DNA of 64,000 nt from NCBI RefSeq assembly GCF_001866005.1, contig NZ_MLQR01000031.1, positions 1 through 64,000 on the forward strand. Reading direction: 5' to 3'. The translations under genes and the position numbers were made by a program. The notes under the pieces are model-generated. The model did not search any database and was not told the DNA's origin. It saw only the letters and a list, made by a program, of their open reading frames with translations. The DNA comes from Anaerobacillus alkalilacustris. Lineage in GTDB: Bacteria > Bacillota > Bacilli > Bacillales > Anaerobacillaceae. Below, piece after piece: positions 1-8,454 of the stretch (position 1 is its first letter; the number at the start of each line of letters is the position of its first letter).

Positions 1-648
1 GGTATGGTGAAAGCAAATAATAACAGCTTCCGTCACAATGACAAGCGCTATCTTCTAAAGGATCTTTATAAGCTAGCAACGCCTGCTTCATCAAAGAAAA
101 ATAAGGACATCTTGCGAGTGATTCAAACGGAGATGAACCATAAGACGATGGGAACCGTCATTCCAGTTAAGATCGTCTTTATTAGGCATCGCCATTATAA
201 GCAAGAGTGGTTAGCGATTTTGAGTACAGACCTAACTTTAAGTGCGGAAGATATCATTCGAATTTACCGCCGTCGCTGGCAAATCGAAACCTTTTTTAAA
301 GCTGCAAAGTCACTATTAAAGCTTGAAAGCGAGTTCCAAGGAAGATCCTATGACTTGCTTATTAGCCATACAACGATTGTATTTACTAGGTATATTCTAA
401 TCGCTTGGCAGCAACGTTGTAGTAACGATCAACGTACATTTGGTGGTCTCTTTTATGATTTAACAGACGAATTACAAGATATAGACTGGGCGACAGCACT
501 TTGTGAACTTCTTCTCATTCTTGAAGAAGTATCAAAGGAGTCAAATAAAGCAGTACAAAACTTAATAAAAAATCAAATAGTACAGTGGGTGAGTCACTTG
601 CCCAACTATATCAAGGCTTTAGTGCCAATTTCTTGGTGCGAAACTTGA
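1..648 (+). CDS. IS4-family transposase, C-terminal part (cut by window edge)
   Basis: The reading frame is open to the left edge, so this is the C-terminal part of a longer protein; the first ATG in the window is at 4. The segment YRRRWQIETFFKAAK fits the IS4 signature Y-(2)-R-(3)-E-(6)-K, which carries the catalytic glutamate of the DDE transposases. The upstream catalytic aspartates are outside the window. A hairpin with a T tract follows at 726-756. I could not define the terminal inverted repeat of the element. Whether the element is intact cannot be judged from here. Confidence 0.85.
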   Translation, partial: GMVKANNNSFRHNDKRYLLKDLYKLATPASSKKNKDILRVIQTEMNHKTMGTVIPVKIVFIRHRHYKQEWLAILSTDLTLSAEDIIRIYRRRWQIETFFKAAKSLLKLESEFQGRSYDLLISHTTIVFTRYILIAWQQRCSNDQRTFGGLFYDLTDELQDIDWATALCELLLILEEVSKESNKAVQNLIKNQIVQWVSHLPNYIKALVPISWCET

Positions 649-725
649 GGTAGAAGTTGAAAAAGTAGTATTATACATGTTAGACATTGATTTCCGAGGT
701 AACATCTACAAATAAATACAAGGAT

Positions 726-756
726 AAAAGGTTAGGGAGTATTCTTAACCTTTTTT
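726..756 (+). terminator. Rho-independent terminator after transposase
   Basis: Arms AAAAGGTTA and TAACCTTTT enclose a short loop and are followed by Ts. It lies about 80 bases past the transposase stop codon. Confidence 0.65.
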
Positions 757-901
757 AATTTACAGTTATTACCGAGTGGGTAGATTAGCTTATTGAAGTA
801 ACGGAGGCTTTATCGAAAGTACTGCACATCTCGTTGTTGATCCAAGATATAATGCCTTCTATTTGTTGAAGTTACTTAACTCCCTTTAGTTGAATAACGA
901 G

Positions 902-936
902 ACAGCCACTTCCTTTTTGGAGGTGGCTGTTTTTTA
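902..936 (+). terminator. Terminator-like hairpin with T run
   Basis: Arms ACAGCCACTTCC and GGAGGTGGCTGT (one G-U pair) are followed by six Ts. No intact plus-strand gene ends just before it. The 757-900 stretch upstream holds no gene I can support, so this hairpin may be the surviving tail of a lost gene. Confidence 0.6.
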
Positions 937-972
937 TACCTGGCGCATATAATAGACCGTAATCAATTTGGA

Positions 973-1092
973 TCACTTACATGCGCTTAAAAGCACACAG
1001 TTTACTCGTTCTTTTTTTTGTCCTTGTTTGTCAGGATCAACACGCTTATCGGCATCCTTCATGATTAGATGACCACCACATATAGAGACAAA
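973..1092 (-). pseudogene. Short orphan coding fragment, unidentified
   Basis: Minus-strand frame of about 40 codons ending at a TGA, with protein-like composition (ICGGHLIMKDADKRVDP, then a lysine/glutamine-rich stretch). There is no clear start or ribosome site, and it begins just downstream of the Ig-repeat gene. It may be the end of a gene removed by mobile-element activity next door. I do not recognise the family, and it may not be coding at all. Confidence 0.25.
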
Positions 1093-1122
1093 CTTATTCT
1101 GTTAGCAACAGTGCCACAAATG

Positions 1123-3195
1123 TTAAGGTTGTTGGTTGCAATCCCCAACAAAAGTTAATGGGTTCAAAGTTGCCGTAAAGGTAGTGGTAAATGTGTTACC
1201 AAATAAATCACTAGCATTGATTTGCCATGTCCCAGTATCCCCTGGCAAGAGTGTCAATATAATCTCTACATCAAATATCCCGCTGAATAAATTTCCACTG
1301 GCCATTGCGGTTCCATGTACTCTAGCTGTATTGGCCGTACAATCAATGTGAATTCTTCTTCCTTGAATAAAATTAATTGTTGTACCCCCAGATCCAAATG
1401 TAATATTAAAGTTATCAACGGCAGGATTACACATAGGTGCTGTGATAAAACATTGGACTGCAGTCACATTAATCGTTCCTGCTAAAGTTGAAGGAACACC
1501 TTGTTGGGTAATATTAACAGTCGTTGGGGCACTATTGCCTTGAATACCTATTCGGAACTTACAAGGACATTCATCTGGACCAGGACATTCTACATTCGTG
1601 CCTACATGGGTCGAGACGGTTTGACCATTAACTGTGGTAGTAGCCGTAATAAGAACCGATGTAAAAGGAGTATTCTCTGGTACTGTCACTGTAGTTGAGA
1701 AAGTTCCATTCGCAAGGGATACTACAGGATTAGGACTGAATGTTACTATATTTGGAAAGCTGCTAAACGAGATATCAGCTCCACTAACAGGATCACCACC
1801 GCAGAAAATGGAACCAGTGATTGTAGCTTCACAACTAATGTTGGCTGGAACTTCGAGTGTTAAGACACAAGCATCTTCAGAACAAACCACTTGGGCATCA
1901 ATGGAGGTGAAAATGTTCTGTCCTTCAACTATTGTTGAAGCAGTAATTGTAATGGTTTGTAAAGGAGTTCCAGGTTCAACAGTAACACCTACGAAGAAGT
2001 TTCCATCAGTACCAGTTGTAATTTGATCATGAGCAAAAGTGACATCTTCAGAATCTGAAGTTACCTCAATTACAGCACCTTCAATTGGTCTTCCACCGCA
2101 CATAACTCTTCCCTCAACAAATCCGTCACAGTCAATTACATCTGTAGTGAATAATTCAATTACACAAGGACCATGGCACTCCACAATCGTATCAAGTGAG
2201 GTAGTAATAGGTAGACCACTAACAAAAGTATTAGCTGTAATTGTAACTGGTGTTGGAGGGGTCCCAGGAGGAACAGTGACGATTGTATCAAAATTTCCAT
2301 TAGCATCCGTTACTGTAGGATCAGGAGAGAATGTAACAATGTTTGGTTCTGCACTAAACGACACTTGGGCGCCCTGAACAGGTATATTTCCGCAAAGAAC
2401 TTTACCTTGAAGATCTCCTTCACATATATAGGCTGCATGTACAAAAAGATGCGCATCGCAAGGTGGGATATCACAATCAAGCACTAAATCATTTATATTG
2501 AAATTTAACTGAAATGTGCTTGGGCGGACAATCCAGTCATATACCTTTTTTACAGATACACAGGCTAATTCCTTTTGAAAAGTATGATTTGTAGAAACGA
2601 ACGTATCACTTGTTAATTTAATAGAGTTAACTTTGCCTTGGGTTCCTGCAGAGGTATTAGAAGAAGGAAATACCGCTGGACATTGATTCGGTAGAGGCAT
2701 TGGACAACTGTTGATTTTAATCTCTTGACGCGGAGTACACAATTTCGCTGGAATACTAATTACGGTGTCTGCAACTATTTCTACATCTTGGCAAATAGTG
2801 AAGAATAGGTCCACTGAAGTAACAAGTCCATTTTGACAGTTTAGCAGTGCAATACAATCAAATTCAGTTATATTACATTCAAGTTCTGTACCTTCTGGCG
2901 CACATAGTATAAAAGATTCAATAAAACTAAATGGAAGAGGTTGGCTGCGGCAGGTGGTTCCAGGTCCAGTGATTTCAATGATAATAAATCCACTTTTTTG
3001 AACGAATACTTTTTGTAAAGTTATGAGCTTACCGTTTGGTAACGTCGTATTGATATTTTTCCTGCCGTTTTTTTGAGGTATTTCTTTACAGCTGATAGAA
3101 CCTGGTGATAATGGGTCTATAGGAATTCCTTCTTGATTTGTAAGAATGCAATTTACTTTTAAAATATCACATAGATTAATAGGCAGATTTAACAT
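1123..3195 (-). CDS. Cysteine-rich protein with three Ig-like repeats, possible spore-surface protein
   Basis: 690 residues with no signal peptide and an unusually high cysteine content. A cysteine-rich N-terminal part (1-245) includes CVSVKKVYDWIVRP; I recall similar Cys plus KVYDW segments in Bacillus exosporium or coat-associated proteins, but this is recollection. Three repeats follow at about 246-340, 344-438 and 443-537. Each has four regularly placed cysteines, a G-x-P-(V/I)-x-G-A turn and a TxTVxxGTP beta strand, resembling bacterial Ig-like (Big_1/carboxypeptidase-regulatory) folds. A different beta-rich C-terminal domain (540-690) ends the protein. The ribosome site GGAGGCGTT lies directly before the ATG. 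Lack of an export signal fits assembly from the mother cell, but the function is inferred. Confidence 0.7.
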   Translation of the reverse strand: MLNLPINLCDILKVNCILTNQEGIPIDPLSPGSISCKEIPQKNGRKNINTTLPNGKLITLQKVFVQKSGFIIIEITGPGTTCRSQPLPFSFIESFILCAPEGTELECNITEFDCIALLNCQNGLVTSVDLFFTICQDVEIVADTVISIPAKLCTPRQEIKINSCPMPLPNQCPAVFPSSNTSAGTQGKVNSIKLTSDTFVSTNHTFQKELACVSVKKVYDWIVRPSTFQLNFNINDLVLDCDIPPCDAHLFVHAAYICEGDLQGKVLCGNIPVQGAQVSFSAEPNIVTFSPDPTVTDANGNFDTIVTVPPGTPPTPVTITANTFVSGLPITTSLDTIVECHGPCVIELFTTDVIDCDGFVEGRVMCGGRPIEGAVIEVTSDSEDVTFAHDQITTGTDGNFFVGVTVEPGTPLQTITITASTIVEGQNIFTSIDAQVVCSEDACVLTLEVPANISCEATITGSIFCGGDPVSGADISFSSFPNIVTFSPNPVVSLANGTFSTTVTVPENTPFTSVLITATTTVNGQTVSTHVGTNVECPGPDECPCKFRIGIQGNSAPTTVNITQQGVPSTLAGTINVTAVQCFITAPMCNPAVDNFNITFGSGGTTINFIQGRRIHIDCTANTARVHGTAMASGNLFSGIFDVEIILTLLPGDTGTWQINASDLFGNTFTTTFTATLNPLTFVGDCNQQP

Positions 3196-3288
3196 AACGC
3201 CTCCTTTATAAACTGATTAATATAGTAAAGCGTAAAATATTTTATTCTAAACCAAAATACTATGATTGGACAAAAATCTAACTTCTGA

Positions 3289-3548
3289 TGGTTTGGAAGT
3301 ATTATTAAAGAAATGTTTAATAACGAATATAAGGGATTTGAATTAATCGAAGAATCCAACAATATGCCTATCATTTCACTTCAAAATGATGAAGAAATTT
3401 GGGACATTGTTACTTATAAAAATTTAATGATCTTCTAGTTGTTATTAGTATGAAAGGTAACCAAGATTTTTTAGAAGGTGATCAAATTGGTGAAACAGAG
3501 TATTTTTCAATATATAAGAAAATAATTGAAATGACGTCTGCTAAGTAA
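3289..3548 (+). pseudogene. Frameshifted small hypothetical gene
   Basis: A frame with an ATG at 3313 encodes a peptide starting MFNNEYKGFELIEESNN and stops at 3436-3438. Just before that stop a second frame continues in protein-like fashion (NDLLVVISMKGNQDFLEG...) to a TAA at 3546-3548. A single indel near 3420-3430 would rejoin the two into about 80 residues. The family is unknown. The following small gene starts four bases later, so the two probably formed an operon. Confidence 0.5.
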
Positions 3549-3551
3549 AAG

Positions 3552-3803
3552 GTGATTAAAACAGATAATGAACATCTGCTCAAAATCATCTTAGAACGTT
3601 TTGATAAAGTAGATCTTCAGTTTGATGAAGTATTATCAAGGCTTGGTCAAACAGAAAAAAGTCAGCAGAAAGATGTTAAAGACACCCTTTATTTAATCTC
3701 TAAAAAGGTTGACGGTATTAAGTATGACGTTGATTATTCAAGTGAAAAAACAGGGAAACACGATACGAAAATTAATAGCCTCGAAAAGAGAATTCAGTCC
3801 TAA
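3552..3803 (+). CDS. Small coiled-coil-like hypothetical protein
   Basis: 83 residues, GTG start directly after the broken gene at 3289-3548. The sequence is charged and heptad-like (HLLKIILERFDKVDLQFDEV, then SRLGQTEKSQQKDVKD), suggesting a helical or coiled-coil protein without signal peptide or membrane segment. No family recognised. The ribosome site is poor, since AAAGG overlaps the start, so translation may once have depended on coupling to the upstream gene. It may be a remnant of the same accessory islet as the transposase. Confidence 0.5.
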   Translation: MIKTDNEHLLKIILERFDKVDLQFDEVLSRLGQTEKSQQKDVKDTLYLISKKVDGIKYDVDYSSEKTGKHDTKINSLEKRIQS

Positions 3804-3905
3804 TATAAGTACTGATTTTTTTAGCCAAGAAATTATCTTTTAACTTGTGAAAAGTTTCACTTAAAGTAAGGAGGCTTTAGGCTAACAAGAAAAGAAAATA
3901 TGAGT

Positions 3906-3938
3906 AAAAACGCACAGATACAGTATCTGTGCGTTTTT
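3906..3938. terminator. Bidirectional terminator
   Basis: Perfect 15-base arms (AAAAACGCACAGATA and its complement) around a CAG loop, with A and T runs on either side. It separates the plus-strand small gene from the minus-strand ysdC. Confidence 0.85.
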
Positions 3939-4063
3939 GTATGCTAATTGTATTGTTAATTCGTTTGGAATTGGAATGTTAAATGTAATGTATTTAACCT
4001 ATAAATTAACGTTTTCCCTCCCAAAACTGAACCCGTTAGAATTAAATCAGCCTCCTTTAATTT

Positions 4064-5140
4064 TTATTCAAATGTTATTTTTGCAACTGTATCTTTATCA
4101 AGTTTTTTAATAACTTCAACAATTAATTTCACAGCATTTTCAAAATCATCTCGATGAAGAATCGCTGCATGTGTATGAATGTATCGTGTAGCAATAGTAA
4201 TAGATAGAGCCGGAACCCCAGTCGCTGTCAAGTGAATAGCGCCAGAATCTGTTCCACCACCAGCAACAGAATCAAATTGATATGGAATTCCAGCTTCATC
4301 AGCTGTATCAGTTACAAAATCACGAAGTCCTTTATGAGAAATCATTGAAGCATCATAAATGATAATTTGAGGGCCTTTCCCCATTTTTGCCAATGCTTCT
4401 TTTTCTGTTACACCAGGAGTATCTCCTGCAATTCCTACATCAACACCAAAACCTATGTCTGGTTGGATAAAGTGAGCCGATGTTCGAGCCCCTCTAAGTC
4501 CTACTTCTTCTTGTACTGTCCCTACACCGTAAACTGTATTAGGATGATCAACATCCTTTAATTGGCGAAGTACTTCAATCGCAATTGCGCAACCAATTCG
4601 ATTGTCCCACGCTTTTGCCATAAGCATTTTTTCATTTTTTAAGACCGTAAATTCACAAACAGGTACTATTGAGTCACCGGGAAGAACACCAAATTCCATT
4701 GCCTCTTCTTTACTTGACGCACCTATATCAATAAACATATCCTTAATCTCAACAGGTTTTTTTCTTGCCTCGGGTGGAAGAATATGCGGTGGTTTAGAGC
4801 CGATAACACCTGGCACATTACCTTTGCGTGTCATAACAGTAACACGTTGTGCTAACATAACTTGCCCCCACCAGCCACCTACTGTTTGAAAGCGTAAAAA
4901 TCCTTTATCATCGATGCTTTTAACCATAAAGCCAATTTCATCTAAATGCCCTGCCACCATTATTTTTGGACCTTCAACAGCACCTGTTTTTTTTGCTATT
5001 AGACTTCCTAGGTGATCTTGAGTCACTTCATCAGCATAAGGTTCAATAAATTTTCTCATAACCTCTCGTGGCTCGCGTTCATCCCCTGGAATTCCGTTTG
5101 CATCTGTCAGTGCCTTTAACATCTTTAACGTATCATCCAT
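4064..5140 (-). CDS. ysdC: M42-family metallo-aminopeptidase YsdC
   Basis: 358 residues, full length for the M42 glutamyl aminopeptidase/endoglucanase family of cytosolic co-catalytic zinc peptidases that form tetrahedral dodecamers. Visible metal and catalytic motifs in order: [10 protein letters not shown] (histidine ligand), WDNRIGC (bridging aspartate), VQEEVGLRG (catalytic glutamate pair) and [16 protein letters not shown] followed by RYIHTHAA. Its place next to ysdB, ysdA and rplT matches B. subtilis ysdC, which is why I use that name rather than ytoP. It probably trims peptides from protein turnover; substrate preference cannot be read from the sequence. Confidence 0.9.
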   Translation of the reverse strand: MDDTLKMLKALTDANGIPGDEREPREVMRKFIEPYADEVTQDHLGSLIAKKTGAVEGPKIMVAGHLDEIGFMVKSIDDKGFLRFQTVGGWWGQVMLAQRVTVMTRKGNVPGVIGSKPPHILPPEARKKPVEIKDMFIDIGASSKEEAMEFGVLPGDSIVPVCEFTVLKNEKMLMAKAWDNRIGCAIAIEVLRQLKDVDHPNTVYGVGTVQEEVGLRGARTSAHFIQPDIGFGVDVGIAGDTPGVTEKEALAKMGKGPQIIIYDASMISHKGLRDFVTDTADEAGIPYQFDSVAGGGTDSGAIHLTATGVPALSITIATRYIHTHAAILHRDDFENAVKLIVEVIKKLDKDTVAKITFE

Positions 5141-5207
5141 ATGTAAATGCCTCCTTAAAATATAATATCTCCCATTTAATTATACCGATACTCGAAATAA
5201 TACTCAA

Positions 5208-5708
5208 TTAATAGCCATCGTTCTGTCGTTGATGATTCACTTCATTTTTCCCTCTATATGCTGTTTCTATATCACTATCTGTAAAACCTAATAATTTTCC
5301 TAAAACTAAATATCGCTGAAATAATACAATAAAATCACTTTCATCTTTCGTTTTTTCAAACTGACTACTAAGAGAATATAGAGTTGCAAACTGGTTTGTT
5401 AAAGTTGAATTAATTTTGGGCGTATCAACATTAAGTTTTTTTATTGATATTGAGATATCTATTCCTATCGATAATAAAAAATGAAATCCATCTACATACT
5501 CCTCTAAAATAACTTCTTGTGAACTTGGTTGTTTTAAACTCCAATACTTGAAACAACGTGTTTCATTTGCTAATTCACCAAGTTCTACTTGAAAAGCTAA
5601 TACTTTTTCAGCAATTAAGTTCTTACCAAGAACATTGTGTTCTTCTCTAATTCGGTTGTCTAATTCTTTCTGCAACTGGAACATTTTTATTAAATCCAAT
5701 ATATTCAC
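5208..5708 (-). CDS. Dimeric all-alpha dUTP diphosphatase
   Basis: 166 residues resembling the dimeric (MazG-like, all-alpha) dUTPase family, which hydrolyses dUTP to dUMP and pyrophosphate, keeping uracil out of DNA and feeding thymidylate synthesis. The metal-binding helices are visible: QVELGELANE and, about 35 residues later, ILEEYVDGFHF (ExxE...ExxD pattern). The GTG start at 5708 has its AGGA site very close; a TTG three codons in would give better spacing, so the start is uncertain by three residues. It is divergent from ysdB and sits between ysdC and ysdB, where B. subtilis has no such gene. Confidence 0.85.
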   Translation of the reverse strand: MNILDLIKMFQLQKELDNRIREEHNVLGKNLIAEKVLAFQVELGELANETRCFKYWSLKQPSSQEVILEEYVDGFHFLLSIGIDISISIKKLNVDTPKINSTLTNQFATLYSLSSQFEKTKDESDFIVLFQRYLVLGKLLGFTDSDIETAYRGKNEVNHQRQNDGY

Positions 5709-5725
5709 GTCCTTTTGTTATTTTT

Positions 5726-5751
5726 TGAAACCTTTTCTTTTTTTAAACGTA
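5726..5751 (+). promoter_or_regulatory. Sigma-W-type promoter of ysdB
   Basis: TGAAAC at 5726-5731, exactly 16 bases, then CGTA at 5748-5751, with a T-rich spacer. This matches the sigma-W consensus TGAAAC-N16-CGTA. It lies about 65 bases before the ysdB start. ysdB belongs to the sigma-W envelope-stress regulon in B. subtilis, which supports the call independently. Confidence 0.85.
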
Positions 5752-5817
5752 TGTAAATGAGATGATATCTGATTATGCGCATATACTATTAAATGATTTT
5801 AACTAGGAGTGATGTCG

Positions 5818-6201
5818 ATGGCTGTTTTTTTATTTCGATTTTTGGTATTAATAGCCGTTTTTATTTTAGCATATTGTGCTATCAAATATTTTATAAATCC
5901 TAAACGAAAGTTAGAGTTAGCCCATAATAAAAAATTGTTTTATTTACTAGACGAAAAATCAAATGTCAGAAAAAATTTTCTTTTGACTTACCGTGGTGTT
6001 TTATTTGAGGGAGAAAAATATTTAGGGACAACTGAAAATGCCTTTGAGGTTGTCACTATACAAGTTTGGGCAAAGAATAACAATAACCTACAAGGTTTAA
6101 ATAAGGAAGATTTTCATTTTATCGAGAAAGAAATTAGCATCATATATCCCAACTCGAAAGTAATTTGGAAGAGCCCAATAAAAGAATTACTTTTACGCTA
6201 A
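5818..6201 (+). CDS. ysdB: Sigma-W-controlled membrane-anchored protein YsdB
   Basis: About 127 residues. One N-terminal transmembrane helix (FLFRFLVLIAVFILAYCAIKYF) is followed by NPKRKLELA and a soluble domain containing RKNFLLTYRGVLFEGEKY, the layout I recall for B. subtilis YsdB. I choose the ATG at 5818 because AGGAG lies eight bases upstream; in-frame GTG 5809 and ATG 5812 overlap that site. It is the only plus-strand gene in the ysd-rplT block and has its own sigma-W promoter, so it is probably an envelope-stress gene of unknown biochemical role. Confidence 0.8.
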   Translation: MAVFLFRFLVLIAVFILAYCAIKYFINPKRKLELAHNKKLFYLLDEKSNVRKNFLLTYRGVLFEGEKYLGTTENAFEVVTIQVWAKNNNNLQGLNKEDFHFIEKEISIIYPNSKVIWKSPIKELLLR

Positions 6202-6240
6202 CAAAAAGCGCATGCAACCGCAAAGACAAAAGTTTAAGTA

Positions 6241-6300
6241 AACAAGCTGAAAAAACAACCATCCAATTATATTATTGGACGGTTGTTTTTTCAGCTTGTT
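6241..6300. terminator. Long bidirectional hairpin between convergent genes
   Basis: 27-base arms with one mismatch (6241-6267 and 6274-6300) include an A6/T6 tract, so the hairpin can terminate ysdB on the plus strand and the VTT gene on the minus strand. The stop codon of the minus-strand gene (6291-6293) lies inside the right arm. Confidence 0.85.
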
Positions 6301-6872
6301 TTAAAAAATTTCTTCCATTCAACGTTTGTCTGTTTGTCTAAATTCTTTTTACGAAAACCAAAAAAGATAGCTGTTAAAAAGACTAAAAGAGCGATTGAAT
6401 AAAAAAGCGGAAGATCCACAATCATTTGCCCAAAACTAGTAAAAATAATTGATGGTAGAACGATACCTAGAAACGAATATTTCGTATATTCTTTAAAACT
6501 ATTTGTTTGCTCCATAACATAGAGCGATAATAGGTGAAAATGTACAAAAGGAACCATCCTTAACACCATGATTTGATTCATCGTCATTGGACCATTTTTC
6601 ATCATTTTTTTATTTAACTTCGCAAATTTGGATAACAGATTCGGAAACTTCATTGTGATAAAATAAAAAATGATACACATAAGTGTTAATCCTATCATTG
6701 AAAAGATCGACCCGTAAATGACACCAAATAAATACCCACCAACCATACAAACAAAGATAACAGGTAATAACAAAAGTGGACGGATAAGATGAAATAAAAC
6801 AAATAATAATGGCGCTAAAAATCCACTCTGCTCAATATAGATGGGGATAGCTTCTGATAGATGTTCAATCAT
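6291..6872 (-). CDS. TVP38/TMEM64 (VTT/DedA-like) membrane protein
   Basis: 193 residues with about five hydrophobic segments. The IRPLLLLPVIFVCMVGGYLFG stretch followed by YGSIFSMIGLTLMC is typical of the VTT domain shared by DedA, TMEM64 and YdjX proteins, which have reentrant loops and are linked to lipid scrambling or proton-coupled transport. The second half has VLRMVPFVHFHLLS in place of the usual R-x-x-P motif. GAGGAGG precedes the ATG. It lies between ysdB and ysdA on the minus strand and may be cotranscribed with ysdA. The substrate is unknown. Confidence 0.75.
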   Translation of the reverse strand: MIEHLSEAIPIYIEQSGFLAPLLFVLFHLIRPLLLLPVIFVCMVGGYLFGVIYGSIFSMIGLTLMCIIFYFITMKFPNLLSKFAKLNKKMMKNGPMTMNQIMVLRMVPFVHFHLLSLYVMEQTNSFKEYTKYSFLGIVLPSIIFTSFGQMIVDLPLFYSIALLVFLTAIFFGFRKKNLDKQTNVEWKKFFKTS

Positions 6873-6908
6873 CGTCTTCCTCCTCTCTATTAAAAATATG
6901 AATTCCGA

Positions 6909-7175
6909 TTACAAATAATGATAACTCATTAGGACAATTTGTATAATCATTATAACCGGCATCCCTATTCTAAAAGAATTGTGCTTTGTTTTATGACGAA
7001 AAGTTCTCATACCTAGCATGATACCGACACTACCTCCGATTATCGCTAGTAAGAAAAATTTTCTCTCAGAAATTCTCCACTGACCTTTTATTGCTTTTTG
7101 TTTATCTACAAACATATAGATAAATGATACAATATTGATAAAAAAAGCATATGCGACGATGGTTGTACTTGTCAC
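6909..7175 (-). CDS. ysdA: DUF1294 membrane protein YsdA
   Basis: 88 residues, GTG start. Hydrophobic helices at about 6-22, 38-55 and 70-87 are joined by basic loops (DKQKAIKGQWRISERKFFLLA, then GMRTFRHKTKHNSF), the characteristic DUF1294 pattern. It follows rplT as in B. subtilis, where ysdA is the first gene downstream. A terminator separates it from rplT. The function is not known. Confidence 0.85.
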   Translation of the reverse strand: MTSTTIVAYAFFINIVSFIYMFVDKQKAIKGQWRISERKFFLLAIIGGSVGIMLGMRTFRHKTKHNSFRIGMPVIMIIQIVLMSYHYL

Positions 7176-7228
7176 AACTTTTCCCTACTTTCTTAACATT
7201 AGGCCTAAACTCAACTACATAATGTGTT

Positions 7229-7263
7229 AAAAAGCCACCCTCGTTCATGAGAGTGGCTTTTTA
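7229..7263 (-). terminator. Terminator of infC-rpmI-rplT
   Basis: AAAAAGCCAC...GTGGCTTTTT hairpin with A and T flanks, just past the rplT stop codon. Confidence 0.8.
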
Positions 7264-7272
7264 ATTTTAATA

Positions 7273-7629
7273 TTAGTTTAAGCTAGATTTTGCTTTTGCT
7301 GCTAATTCAGCAAATGCATTCTCATCGTTAACCGCTAAATCAGCAAGCATTTTACGGTTTACTTCAATACCTGCTACTTTTAAACCATGCATTAAACGGC
7401 TATATGAAAGACCATTCATACGTGCAGCAGCGTTAATACGAGTAATCCAAAGCTTACGGAAGTCACGCTTCTTTTGGCGACGATCACGGTAAGCATAAAG
7501 TAATGATTTCATTACTTGGACTTGCGCAGTTTTAAACAATCTATGTTTTGAACCATGATAACCTTTAGCTAACTTTAATACTTTCTTACGACGACGACGA
7601 GCGACATAACCGCCTTTTACTCTTGGCAT
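7273..7629 (-). CDS. rplT: 50S ribosomal protein L20
   Basis: 118 residues, the usual L20 length. The basic N-terminal extension ([19 protein letters not shown]) that threads into 23S rRNA and the globular C-terminal domain ([18 protein letters not shown]) are both present. L20 assembles early in the large subunit and, in B. subtilis, represses its own operon by binding the infC leader RNA; a matching leader is present here at 8455-8832. GGAGG lies before the ATG. Third gene of infC-rpmI-rplT. Confidence 0.97.
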   Translation of the reverse strand: MPRVKGGYVARRRRKKVLKLAKGYHGSKHRLFKTAQVQVMKSLLYAYRDRRQKKRDFRKLWITRINAAARMNGLSYSRLMHGLKVAGIEVNRKMLADLAVNDENAFAELAAKAKSSLN

Positions 7630-7672
7630 CGTGTTTCCCTCCTCAAATCTTCAACAATGTTGAAAATAATAA

Positions 7673-7873
7673 TTATTTTTTGTACGTTAACATTTCACGG
7701 ATACGTTTGAAATCTCCACTATGAACCATTGCAGCTTTACGAAGCTTACGTTTTGCTTTTGTTGACTTGTTAGCGAATAAGTGACTTGTGTATGCATGCG
7801 CACGCTTAAGCTTGCCAGAACCTGTTTTCTTAAAACGCTTTGCTGCACCCTTATGAGTTTTCATTTTAGGCAT
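7673..7873 (-). CDS. rpmI: 50S ribosomal protein L35
   Basis: 66 residues, starting [20 protein letters not shown], the L35 signature, and strongly basic throughout. It lies between infC and rplT in the conserved order, 43 bases before rplT. GGAGG precedes the ATG. A structural protein of the large subunit. Confidence 0.97.
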   Translation of the reverse strand: MPKMKTHKGAAKRFKKTGSGKLKRAHAYTSHLFANKSTKAKRKLRKAAMVHSGDFKRIREMLTYKK

Positions 7874-7938
7874 AAGTAAATCCTCCCTTATTGATTACTA
7901 CTATTAAAAGATTCTTATGTTCTTGATAGTTTTATCAA

Positions 7939-8454
7939 CTATTTTTCAGCTTTTGGAGCTAAAATTAAGAACATGCTTCGGCCTTCCATTTTTGGCGCCG
8001 ACTCCACCGTTGAAATGTCTTCACATTCTTTGGCAAGACGCATTAACACATCTCTTCCGATTTGAGAATGAGTAATCGCACGTCCGCGAAAACGGATCGC
8101 AGCTTTTACTTTATCTCCTTTCTCAAGGAACTTGCGGGCATTACGAAGCTTCGTATTAAAATCATTTAACTCAATCGTCGGGCTCAGGCGAACCTCTTTC
8201 GTTGTGATAATTTTTTGATTTTTACGAGCTTCCTTGTCTTTCTTTTGTTGCTCATACCTAAACTTACCGTAGTCCATAATTCGGCATACCGGCGGTTTAG
8301 CATTTGGTGCAACCATAACTAAGTCAAGGTTTGCATTTTGAGCCATTTCAAGAGCTTCTTGTCTTGATTTCACACCAATTTGATCTCCGTTAGCCCCAAT
8401 GAGACGAACTTCTCGGGCACGGATGCCCTCATTGACCATCATGTCTTTACTAAT
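7939..8454 (-). CDS. infC: Translation initiation factor IF-3, probable AUU start
   Basis: IF-3 binds the 30S subunit, prevents premature 50S joining and checks the start codon and initiator tRNA. The N domain ([14 protein letters not shown]), lysine-rich linker ([13 protein letters not shown]) and C domain ([13 protein letters not shown]) are complete. The first ATG is at 8442, but the Shine-Dalgarno GGAGGTGG is 18 bases further up, too far for it. Six bases after GGAGGTGG is an ATT at 8454-8452, giving (M)SKDMMVNEG, which matches the ISKDM-VNEG start of other Bacillus IF-3 proteins. AUU starts are the known self-regulatory device of infC. I therefore extend the gene to 8454 (171 residues). 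Confidence 0.93.
   Translation of the reverse strand: MSKDMMVNEGIRAREVRLIGANGDQIGVKSRQEALEMAQNANLDLVMVAPNAKPPVCRIMDYGKFRYEQQKKDKEARKNQKIITTKEVRLSPTIELNDFNTKLRNARKFLEKGDKVKAAIRFRGRAITHSQIGRDVLMRLAKECEDISTVESAPKMEGRSMFLILAPKAEK

Noticed and set aside
1136-2377. Several plus-strand frames opposite the Ig-repeat gene
   Set aside because: Antisense shadows of the cysteine-rich gene; their repetitive sequence mirrors the Ig repeats, and none has a ribosome site.
3189-3374. Minus-strand frame of 61 codons upstream of the Ig-repeat gene
   Set aside because: It occupies the promoter region of that gene and is antisense to the broken plus-strand gene.
4064-5140. Naming the M42 peptidase ytoP
   Set aside because: The neighbourhood with ysdB, ysdA and rplT fits ysdC; ytoP lies elsewhere in B. 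subtilis.
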